Positions 24,201 to 33,900 of a stretch of DNA of 64,000 nucleotides are shown in pieces (positions within the stretch are counted from its first letter, which is position 1; the number at the start of each line of letters is the position of its first letter). The notes beneath the pieces are model-generated. The model saw only the letters and a program-made list of their open reading frames with translations. It was not told the origin of the DNA and searched no databases. Both the position numbers and the translations under genes were made by a program. Source of the stretch: Cucumis sativus (Eukaryota > Streptophyta > Magnoliopsida > Cucurbitales > Cucurbitaceae); contig NC_026658.2 of NCBI RefSeq assembly GCF_000004075.3, positions 4,030,001 to 4,094,000 on the forward strand. Direction: 5' to 3'.

Positions 24201-27200
24201 ATTTAGGAAAGAGGGGGAAGGTTTGGAAACCACTTTTACCCAAACTGAAATTTGTAAAGAGGTTTTTGGCTTTGATAGGAACAAGTCCCCTGGACTTGAT
24301 GCTATCGCCTTTTTTAATATAATTGGGAATGCATTAAAGACAAGCTTTGGAAATTGTGCAATAAGTTTCATGAAAGAGGTATCGTTGGCTTTGTGATAAA
24401 TGAGACCTATGTGTGCTTACACGAAGTTAGGTGTCTGTTAGTAAGCGCCTTGAGAGAGCTATAAGGAACTTTTTGTGAGAAGGGATTGACGAAGGAGGAG
24501 GGTCTCACTTGGTTAATTGGGAAATAGTAGGGCAGGAACAATGATTGGGAGACTAAGATTACATAATGAAGTGTGTTTCTTCATAGAGCCTGATGTTTAA
24601 AAGAATGTGTTAGAGTTGTCCCATAGTTTATGGTATTATGGAGTTTATTTAAATTATTCAACATGTGTTGAGTCGTGTTGGATATTATATTAAATTTACC
24701 CTCACCTATCAGCTTAAGCTTTTGGGTGAATTGGTGATTTAAGATTATCAGAGCAGGTTGCTTCAGAATGTCATGGATTTCAAGCCCCTGCAACGTTATT
24801 TCCTCCCCATTTAATATGTTAATTTCCACTTGTTGGGTCTTTCTTCATATTTCAAGCCCACAAGTGAGGAGAAGTGTTGGATATTATATTAAATTTACCC
24901 TCACCTATCAGCTTAAGCTTTTAGGTAAATTGGTGATTGAAGAGGTCAGTATTTAAAAAATGCTGGGAAAATTGGATCAGCTGCTCACTGAAGATGATAC
25001 ACAGGAATTTTGATTAGAAAGCAATATGTGATTGTAAATAGGAGAATATTTAGGAAGGAAAGGGTTTCGAGTTAGCAAAACAAAAGTGCTACCAATTGGT
25101 CTAACCTAGATAATTGTTTTGTAATTAACACATACTGGGACCATTTTATGTAGCGGGCAGGAAGTTGGTAATTACATTTTTATTACTTGAACGAAAGTTG
25201 CTGTTTCAGGGGAAAAAATGCATGTCACCCCAAGAACAAAATTTTCAGTTGCACAATTATTGATATAAACTGGTCTCCAAATATTTTAACTGGGAAAAGA
25301 AGTAAAAAATTAACCAAAGGAACAAGTATACCAATTCTACTACACGAGTGTACAGATCTACCAGCAATGTCATGCAAAAGTAACTAAATACCTTCTTCTA
25401 ATTATAAGGATGAAGTAGGTCATGAAGTGTCCCAGTCAACATATGAATTGAGGAAGGAAAGCAAAGATGTACCTGAAGTAAAGGAGGCTTTATATCTGGA
25501 ACTTTGTCCACAAAATTCCTCATATAGAAAGCTGCCAGCGCACTACAAAGAAAGAGAAAATGAAATATAAACAAATCTAGACGCTCCATGTGAGTTTATA
25601 AAACCTGCAGAGAGAATTGCATGGTATCACTTTACATGCAACACCATTTTCATAAGCTTTAGGAACAGAGACTTGCCCTTTCCGACAACTCCTTTTCATA
25701 GTACTTTGAATGTAGTTATTAGTAACGTTTCCTATCATGATATTAAAGATTGCATGCACTTTTGTAATACTATATTTATTAGGTAAAGTAGTAATTAAAC
25801 CAAAAAATAGCAATATACAGGTAAACAACTTCCAAGTTCAGGGTTGCAATTACTAATTTTAAATTTGGGCACATATTCCGCTCATAAAAGATTAATTACT
25901 AGACTGCTTATGCTGTAATTTCTTTAACCTGCTGGCAGATGAACCTGAGTGAAATAAGCTAATCATGTGCTGAGCAAGAGACAGAATCATGAGTGACCTC
26001 ATAGCACAAAACTCTGCGGATGACTTCCAAAGCTGAAATTGAATTTCAAGAGTCAGACAAAATATAGCAGGAAACAAATGTACAAATGCCCCATTATTCA
26101 ACAAATATCATCCAGACTACCTCAAGAACAGCTCTCATTCCAGGAAATGACACTGTTAATGAACCTTTATCCCCCTGCAAACCAGAAGCCACAATAAAGC
26201 TCTCTGGTTTTTTCAATTTCATGTCAGTTACTAGCAAATTGTCAAGATCGCTGTCAACACCCCATACGTGCAAAAAGGACAAGCTGAACCGAATTAAACA
26301 TTCTTCATACAAAGAAATCCAGTTAAGCTCTTCATTAGAACCAGTTGAAATTTCATGGACCAAAGAATCGTCCATTTTCTTATCCCTGGCACTGGGACTT
26401 GACATTCTAGCTTGCTGATCCTTCAGAACTGCAGTATCTTGAAGATTAGTTCTATTTGCAAATGACTTGAACTTCTGATTGAAACCCATTAATGGTGTAA
26501 GATCAAAGCTCATTGTAGCAATCCCAGGGAATGGACAAGAGCACTTGATAGGCTGCCTTCCACTCTCAAAATTATAGAGCGAGTTTTGAAATGATTTAGT
26601 AGACTTTCGACTTCTAGCCTGTCCATTGGACGTCTGTGATTCTACCTTATTACTCAAATCTGCCATTGCCTTTAATGTATTAGCCGACTTACCATTGCTT
26701 GAAAGAGAATCAGAAACACTCCCATCTTCAATTGTTGTAAAGAGTAGAGATGAAGCAGAGGTATTTCCATTCAGAATAGAACCAGAAAAGCTCTTGCCAA
26801 TTCCTTTACAAAAATTATCGAATACTGACTGAGATGCTGTCCCAGGAATAATCCGCTCGCGAGCACCCGTTTTAATATCCCAAATATACAATATATCAAC
26901 AGTATCAGAAGTACTGGAATGGTTACTGCACATGCATGCTATATAACCTCTTACACTATCCCACACAACTTTTTCAGGATAGTTGCGATGTCCGGGAAAC
27001 ATTCTCTCCACCTTTAAAGTCTCTAAGGAAGCAAGAGCAACACAAGAATCCTCCCCAACTGAAAGAAAACAATCACTCCAAGGATGGTCGGTATGAGCAG
27101 GAGGAAGAATAATTTGCCTCACAGGAGCCACATGGTGGTGCATTACCATAACAAGATTCCCAGATTCAAGACCCCAAATTCGAATGGTACAGTCCATACT

Positions 27201-29270
27201 TCCAGATAATAGAAATTGTTCGTTATTTTTGCTCACCAACCGATGAACCGCCAAACACAGTACAGGTCCCGTGTGTCCTGAAAGATATAGTTGTGGTACA
27301 TGATTCACTTCACAGTGTGGACTTGCTCTATGAGAAGACAACCCTTGGAACAAATCGAGTTTTAAAATTTGTACATCACCACTAGAGTAGCCATAGACAA
27401 CTGCATATGGGGTAGATAAACTATCAGAAATAACCATAGAAGAAGATATAATTTGTCCTTTCTGTACAAAATTGTTACAGTCACCAAAATATAAATCATT
27501 TACACTATCAGAACTAGAGTCAGATTTCAACCCAGATCCAACGACATATTTCCCTACAAATTCACTGTGAAAAGTAGAATCTTGAATCCATTCTGTCAAT
27601 GAACTAGATTCACCAACCATTCTGCATTTCAGCAATTTTCCATGAGTAGGTTGTTTTTCTTGAAGTGCCCAGATTGTGATATTAGAAGTCCAGTGAAAAG
27701 GCTCTTCAATTTGAGAGCTAAGTGATTCAATGCGAATGAAATGTTGATTTAGTTGAACGAAAGATATTGAAAATCCCACACTTGAGGAATTACAAGATGC
27801 GGGAATTTCGTAAAGTGGTTTGTATTCAAATATCTTATTTGTAATTGATATCGTGTAGATAACTGCATGACCTATGGAATTCCACACGGCAAAAATTTCA
27901 ACAAATGTTTCGTGGCACTCCTGGTTATTCCTGATATTCAATTCATCTCGACCATCAAGAAACATTGCTCCAGAAACGTGAGCTTCAGAGGTAAACTCAT
28001 TAATGCCAAAGATACTGTCTGTAAAAGAAAGCTCTCCAACCACGAGACCACTGAGTAAAAGCTTAAACACACAATGATCAGGCAACAAAAAGGCAATGAC
28101 ATTGTGTTGGATCGCAACTGACACAACCTGACCTCTCTCACTCAATACATCGGTCCAAACAGGAATATTCACTTGAGAGCTATTTTGCAAGCTCGCCTGA
28201 TCCACTTCTTGGTCAGATTCCTTAGATAATGAAATCATCTGCAGCCGACCAAATGAATCAACTATAGCTGCTGAATAATTTCCCTCACCAGTTAAAGGTG
28301 AGACTATGGCCATATACCTCAAGGAGCCAATAGACAAATTTCCATGCAAAACAGTTTCAACAATGGTAAGAGTATATGTATCAACAATAACGACGGAACA
28401 TTTGGAATGCTTTTTATGCTGATGTTCTCTATCAGCTGAAACATCGATCCTTTCAGCAGAATCAACTGAGTGATTATCAGACGAATGAACACTATCAGTA
28501 AAATAGCATCCAACGCATACATATCTTGGTTTCGACGGAATTGTACGCACCACGGACGGACTCCCAACCCATGCAGGTAGTTTCCTCCTGCGCCTGCAAT
28601 GTCCACTTCTCCTGCTCCAAATGCACAGCACACCATCAGAACACGCACTTACTAGAGCACCACAAATTTCTGAAGTCGAGTTCACCTCGGCATTACTTGA
28701 AATATCTGTCTTACCCGTCCCTGAAATAACAGGGTAACAAATGCCAAGATCCGCAATTGTCGCAGCATGGCCACACAATACAGCAACCGGTTCAATTTCC
28801 TATCGAAAGGAGAAGTAATTATCGAGCTACATGATTTACAATCAATCCACGCAGAAAGTATATCATTCGGAGAACGAATTAAAAAAACAGACATAGAACA
28901 GTCCGCGAAGAATTACACGAACATTCACGAGCTGACCAGGATAAGCTGAATTATAATGTCGAACTAGAGAAATCAAATGCAGTGAAGATTAAGAACAACA
29001 AAACTGTTGAGCGATCTATCTAGACAAGCTAATGAGTTAAAATCGTCTTTAGAAAGATGACCAGCTAAAGATTATAATCAAACGCCGAGTTTAGCTAATA
29101 GCTACTTGAGTTACCGTGCTGGAATCGGAGATTGAAATCTTCCACCAGATGATTGAGCCATCAGATCCGCCGGTGTACAGAGTCGGAGGTTGGCTCAGCA
29201 CGGCTGTGGCGGTGACTCTGTGCGACAGAGGCGTGCCGGACCATATGCACGCTACGGTCTGGCACTTCAT
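18292..29270 (-). CDS. WD40-repeat protein, WDR7 / rabconnectin-3-beta homologue
   Basis: Nine exons: 29270-29115, 28799-26121, 26032-25929, 25542-25473, 23761-22955, 22603-22401, 20518-20395, 19033-18824 and 18435-18292. All joins keep phase and give 1498 residues, close to human WDR7 and to the plant homologue I recall as Arabidopsis At4g11270. WD40-type strands are clear at the N-terminus (TGGSDGSIIWWKI, 33-45; SACSDGVLCIW) and near residues 555-595 (LSGHTGPVLCLAV, LLSGSMDCTIRIW). The middle is helical and HEAT-like (FWQDESEHVRMAARSLFHCA). The C-terminus has more beta-propeller strands and ends RHGNELGTFQI. In animals and yeast, relatives partner rabconnectin-3-alpha/Rav1 to assemble V-ATPase; the plant role is inferred. 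Three introns are over 1.3 kb and carry transposon remnants. Exon and family calls are firm; function is inference. Confidence 0.92.
20879..21146 (-). mobile_element. TRIM (miniature LTR retrotransposon), complete, copy 1
   Basis: Read on the minus strand, two direct repeats of 67-72 bases (21146-21075 and 20945-20879) begin TGTTAGTGATATATAATTAA and end GGTTTWATA. Right after the first lies TGGTATCAAAG, a primer-binding site matching the usual initiator-Met tRNA site. Just before the second lies a purine run, AAGTGAGCGGGAG. Both ends are flanked by AGTAC (20874-20878 and 21147-21151), a 5-base target duplication. The internal part is about 129 bases with no coding capacity. It sits in intron 6 of the WD40 gene, in the same orientation as that gene. 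Confidence 0.88.
21250..21590 (+). mobile_element. probable truncated LINE-type 3' end with unidentified open frame
   Basis: An open frame at 21277-21468 encodes LLWVAKKVESLPYELQKR and more, ending at TAG; I do not recognise it. About 60 bases later the text CTTCGTATTCTTTCATTTTT followed by CTCAAAGAAAG matches, in opposite orientation, a tail at 24063-24122. Such tails are typical of plant LINE 3' ends. The segment lies in intron 6 of the WD40 gene. Element type is an inference; a captured gene fragment is an alternative. Confidence 0.4.
22027..22274 (-). mobile_element. probable solo LTR, 248 bp
   Basis: Read on the minus strand it starts TGTTAGACCCCTAGTTAGGG and ends near TATTTCAATA. AAATG flanks it on the plus strand at 22022-22026 and 22275-22279, consistent with a 5-base target duplication. 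The end is not a strict CA, and the match is short in AT-rich DNA. It lies in intron 6 of the WD40 gene. It has the same size and start as the solo LTR at 363-609 but clear sequence identity beyond the start is not obvious. Confidence 0.5.
24063..24122 (-). mobile_element. LINE-type 3' tail fragment
   Basis: On the minus strand this reads CTTTGTATTTTTTCATC then TCTCAATGAAAG and ends in a poly-A tract, matching the tail at about 21531-21580. A poly-A end fits target-primed insertion. It lies in intron 4 of the WD40 gene. Confidence 0.45.
24160..24545 (+). pseudogene. decayed LINE reverse transcriptase fragment
   Basis: Translating in pieces gives DLELSPI (24183 on), FDRNKSPGLDA (about 24271-24303), LWKLCNKFHERGIVGF (about 24344-24391) and, after a gap, RNFL-stop-EGIDEGGGSHLVNWEIVG (about 24467-24532). 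These match, in order, the start of the RT domain, its KSPGPDG motif, the following helix, and the region after the RT of plant L1-type LINEs. The catalytic core with YADD is deleted; there is a frameshift and an in-frame TGA where Trp is expected. It lies antisense in intron 4 of the WD40 gene. Confidence 0.8.
24676..24943 (+). mobile_element. TRIM (miniature LTR retrotransposon), copy 2
   Basis: Two 69-base direct repeats (24676-24744 and 24875-24943) begin TGTTGGATATTATATTAAAT and differ at only a few bases. TTATCAGAGCAGG after the first is a worn primer-binding site; AAGTGAGGAGAAG before the second is a purine tract. The internal part shares TTTCCACTTGTTGGG and ATATTTCAAGCCCA with copy 1, so they are one family; both are 268 bases long. 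No clear target duplication was found (AGTCG against GGTCA). It lies in intron 4 of the WD40 gene, opposite to that gene. Confidence 0.8.
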
Positions 29271-29463
29271 GACTCAGTGAGTCGGGAAAACCACCTTGTA
29301 GTTGCACTCGCAAGAGAAGACGGAGCGAGTGAGCCACAGAACGAGCTCTTCATGTGGGACGACGCAGTGGCGGAGCAAGGTGGCCGTGGCCGTAGCCGGT
29401 TGGTGTGGACTTAATCGGAAATATGTTGATGACATGGAGCGACGTAATCGACCTCTAAAGGAA

Positions 29464-29503
29464 CCGGCCCAAACTCTATCTTATATCGGCCCAATTGGGC
29501 CCA
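29464..29503. promoter_or_regulatory. three GGCCCA/TGGGCC elements upstream of the WD40 gene
   Basis: GGCCCA at 29466-29471 and 29488-29493 and GGGCCCA at 29497-29503, about 200-230 bases upstream of the WD40 start codon. Clusters of such site II elements mark promoters of broadly expressed plant genes, which suits the encoded protein. Confidence 0.5.
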
Positions 29504-29807
29504 ACAGATAACCTTGTGTCTTAAAGTAATTAAAAATCAATTAGAGGAATAACACATTTTAAAGTTTCGTTTATAAGACCAACATTTATTTCAATGAATA
29601 ATTATTGGACAGAAATATTCTATGCCTAAAAAAACATATTCAACACACCCCAAACTTTTTCAAAGAATCCCAAAATATATGCAAACATCACACTTTTTTA
29701 CCGTTTGAAAATTTAAACATGTCAAATCTAATCACTATTATCATGGATAAATTTATATGAAATATAGTTATTTAACTACGTGAAATAATCATTATTTTAG
29801 AGACCAT

Positions 29808-30035
29808 TTGGGACACATTATTTAGGACTATGATAAACACTTCTTACAACAGGAAATACTATTTTATCGTTTATTCATTGCTACAATGTTTACTATTTAC
29901 CTATCAAACTAAAATAATATACATACCAAACACATATTATTATAACCAAAATTAAAATAATTTACGCCGTAAGCACAAACTAGTTTAATCAAATTATAAT
30001 AACACATAACTATAATAACTCATTCACTGTCCCAA
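29808..30035. mobile_element. MITE-like repeat, copy 1
   Basis: The segment starts TTGGGACA and ends TGTCCCAA, an 8-base perfect inverted repeat, and is 228 bases long with no coding capacity. Its core (TTATTCATTGCTACAATG, then TTTACTATTT, then CAAACTAAAAT) matches the reverse complement of 59150-59320. No target duplication was found, so exact ends are uncertain. Confidence 0.55.
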
Positions 30036-30679
30036 TATACCTCATTAGGGATTATAAAAGTAACATATTCCTTGTTCACAAGAAACTATGTTTGCCATTT
30101 TGACGAAGAAACTTGAATTTTGCTAACTAAAACTGTGGTCAGCTTTTTAATATTGGTTTTTAGTGCATTGATTTTTCACGTATTAAAAAAATATTTTTTT
30201 TTCAAATTATTTAGAAAAAAGAACTAAAAAGAGGAGCCATAGAATAACTTTTAAAATCACTAAATCAATTTATAATAAAGTCGAAATAAAAAGAAAAGAA
30301 AAGAAAAAGGAACAAAATTGATAATTTATTGAAAAGAGAGTGGAATATTGTTGTAATTGAACAAAGAAAATATGGTGTGAGTGAGTGAGTGAGACGGTGT
30401 GTGATTTTGATTTATGTAGAATGTATTCATAATTATCGACGAAGTAGGAACAGGTGGCAAATGATGATTGGGGGGATTCCAGATTTATCCTTTTTATTTA
30501 TAATTATATACTGATTTTAATTATTTAAAAGGATAATGCCACGTCAAGGTCCGTAAAAGACAACGCGCCCCATCTCCACGCAAAGTGTGTATTCGCGGAC
30601 GAACTCTGACGGATAACGGAACGGAATATTCCCCTCTTGATGGTCCGTTTCCAAATATGTCACACATTTTCCCGAAAAC

Positions 30680-30689
30680 TATATATACT
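30680..30689 (+). promoter_or_regulatory. candidate TATA box of the 688-residue gene
   Basis: CTATATATAC lies about 280 bases upstream of the start codon, followed by a pyrimidine-rich leader. It implies a transcript start near 30710. Confidence 0.5.
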
Positions 30690-30846
30690 TACCTTTGTTC
30701 CCAATTCGTGCCCTAAAAACTCTGATTTCTTCTACTCTTAGCCGCAACATTGCTTAGACACTCCCCGTTTTCCTATCATATTCCCTTCCTTGTCTCCCCC
30801 ACCTAATTCACTTTTCTTCACTCACTCTCCGATCCACCATCTTCAA

Positions 30847-30981
30847 ATGTTCCTCTCTGCCTTCAGATTGTTCTATTCTTTCCATGGAGTTTTAGGATCC
30901 TTTGAAATGTTTGGCGGCTGCACTCAATCCTCCTCTTTTTCTACTTCACTTCTTTTAGGGCTCCGGCCATGGATGCTCTAG
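30847..30981 (+). other. upstream ORF overlapping the main start codon
   Basis: An ATG in the leader opens a 44-codon frame (starting MFLSAFRLFYSFHGV) that ends at the TAG at 30979-30981, overlapping the main ORF start at 30969 in another frame. If the transcript starts at the TATA box near 30680, scanning ribosomes meet it first, so it could repress the main ORF. The peptide itself shows no known motif. Confidence 0.55.
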
Positions 30982-33900
30982 AATTCACTTTTCCGGTTGA
31001 TGTGGCGCCGCTGAAGCTCATGGGACCAGATGGCTCTCTCAGAACCGAGCTAACAATCGAGGAAGTTGAGTTGTGCGAAGCGGATCGCGGTTCTGCTCCT
31101 TCTAGCTTTTCATTTCAGCATCTCAGCTCGTACGGTAGTCTAAAAGGTGGAATAGCTTCACTTTTTTTTTATTCAACACTGCTGTTTAATTTTAGATTTG
31201 TTGCTGGTTTTGGGGGTTTTTCTTTACCTGCATGTGATATCATATTCGTCTACTTGCATTCCAATTGGCGACTACGTGAGGTTTTGGAGACTGCTGATTT
31301 TTTTTGCGAAAGAGATGAAATGAATATCGTGCTTGGAGTTTCGCTGCATTGCTTGTGGATTAACTGATTGTATGCAACAGGATGAAACTTAAACAGATTT
31401 TTTTTTGTCAATTATTGTTGAAAACCAATGAGTTTCTGTACCACTGTGAAGATGAAGATAGCTGCCACTTTTGATGTACCTTTTTCTGTAAATGCGGCTG
31501 ATTTTGCCAATCGAAGTGCTTTTTATTTACCCTAGGCGTTTGGAGGATCTCTTGTTCTCTCTTTTGCTCTCTGTCATTATTAATGAAAGATTCATTTTAT
31601 CAACACGTGCCAGTGGATTTGGAGTGAGGTTGAATTGGGATCCAGCATTCAGATTACTAAAACGGTGGCAGCAATTTGTGCTTGTCTTTTGTTACTTCGA
31701 ATGGGAAATATGATAAAGAGAAAATCCTGCCCCTGGGATAACGTATTATATTTTGATAAGAAGAAACATTATCTTATTCCTTCACAGGATGGTTTTTATC
31801 ATCTGTCTGCTGAAGTTCTGATTATGGAATAAGGTCTATATGGTGAATTGGGAAAATCTTGAAGTAAAGGTTGCAACTTTTTTAACGTACTTCTATGAAT
31901 GATGTTGGTAGCTTACTCTGGCCTCTGTATTTGTGAAAGGATCGTCATAGATTTAATATATTTAGACTTCGTAAGCATTATATTTGCACTCTTGGCCACA
32001 TATAATCCATGTTATTTAACTTCGAGTTGACTTTTACAGAATTTACTTTTTCACAGGTCTCTTGCACATCTTCTCCTTTATCTGTTATTTTGTTTCTTTC
32101 ATCATGTTGCATACTATGATGATCTAATTGTCTATAAATGTTGGTATGCCAGCTGGGACAAGCTCTATCAATGATTTGGGTTCTGTTCCTTTGGATAAGA
32201 TACCTGATGGAGCAGTATCTAAGGATGGTGAAGATGCATCTGAAGATTTTGAAAGTAGGAACAAAAGAAGTCAATTGTCCACTTCAAGTCCAGGAGTACA
32301 TCCACGTAAATCATTAAAGGTGCCAAGGAGTAGTAGTAGTAGTTTATGTTCTAAGAGGCCACGTGTGGTTCAATTGGAAGATTCTTTATTCTTAAGTGGA
32401 GCTGATGACGCAAAGGATGCGTCTGATAAGCTTGGATCATATCTTAAAAAGTGCAACTCTCATGGTAATGTAGACCAGCCTTATATTAATGATATAAATG
32501 TTCATCTTTTGCTATTAATTAAAATATTCTTTTTAAACCCAAATCGCAGTGTTCTTCCTATGCAGTCCATATATTACATTTTTTCAGATAGGAAATGATA
32601 ACTTTTAAGTCTTATTGATAAAACAAGTTGATTATTCCACAAGAAATATGATTGTAGATGTAATATAGAGCAAAAAAAATTCATGAAAGGCCTTTCAGAG
32701 AACTTTGCTCTCTGTTGGTTCATGTTGGGGTTTTTTCTTCTTTGTCCATTTAGTTGAATATTTCGATTTTTTTCATTTGTTATAAAGTTGCAAGAGAGGA
32801 GGATATTTGAGAGAAAATTGTGATCATTTCGTTTTAGGGAGAATTATTTGGGTCAAATTGGTAATTTTATTATTTGATTAGTCTAATGTATCGCATGCTT
32901 TCTCTTCGTAAAGTTGAGAGTTTTCTATTTTTCATGTTTTTTGACGTAATATTTTGAGAAACTGGTGCTACAATGGTCATTCAAACCTTCCACACACACA
33001 TTAAATGAGAAATATTTGTTGCATCTATGTGATTGAGGTAGGATATCATTTTGCAATTTCTATAGTACATTTCTATGCTTGAGTAGTGCAAGTTGATGGG
33101 AAATGAGGAATTTACTGAAGCTAGTTTACTGATATAACCAAAATAAAAAAACAGAGAAAACTCAATTGCTGAAACAAAAAAGTAGCCTAAGCAGCAAGCG
33201 GGGTGATAAGAGAAATCTCAAAGTATCATTGAAGACAAAATTGGAGTCACTTTCTACAAATGCTGGAAATGGCTCAGCTGCACCAGGGAGCAGTTTTTCT
33301 GGTATGATGATGTCATATGAATTATTAATTAATTTGCTCAGAAACTTGCATTATTTGGTTATATGGTCTTTTGAGTAGCTTTTAACATGTATTGAAGACG
33401 GTCTCGACTGGATAATGCAGATGTTTTAAATTGCAATTGTAAATATAGTCTTCATTTGTTGATAGGAAAATTTTCATTATTGTCACAGACTTAAAACTCA
33501 AGTGTAATCAACTCAGGACAGTTCTAGTTCTGTTGAGTACATGTTTGTTTGCATGTCACTTGAATATATTTTTTGAATTTTTGTAAAGATACGAGTTAGT
33601 TTATACTTTTAATTAAGATATCCCTGGATAGCTATAATCACATGAATAGCCTTTGTAATAAGCCATTTGTATGCAACTCCTCAGATTGCAACTGGCCACC
33701 TATCTAATGACATTATAGGATGTAACTCTCTTAAAGCACCTTTTTTTTGTCTTCCAACAAGAGTTGTAGTTTGAGTATATCTTGCTCTATAAAAATGAGT
33801 TGCATCCCATGAAACCTTTCTTTGATCGTTTTTTTCTTCCATAACTCTAGGTCATACCTGTACCTTATTTTCAGTTTTGCAAGGAGTTTGTCTGCTTAAA

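Larger units (their letters stand above)
29271..30679. other. divergent intergenic region with promoters
   Basis: This separates the WD40 gene (minus) from the 688-residue gene (plus). The first 250 bases are GC-richer and hold the GGCCCA cluster. A MITE-like repeat lies at 29808-30035. From about 30380 the DNA is promoter-like, with a GAGT run near 30384 and a GC-rich patch at 30540-30650 including CCACGTCA. No further gene was seen. Confidence 0.6.

Noticed and set aside
24676..24750. TATCAGAGCAGG read as part of a tRNA or SINE
   Set aside because: It follows directly on a terminal direct repeat, so it is better explained as a worn primer-binding site of the TRIM.
25535..25550. CACTACAAAGAAA resembling a CACTA transposon end
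   Set aside because: It overlaps the splice acceptor of WD40 exon 4 and has no partner end or 3-base target duplication.
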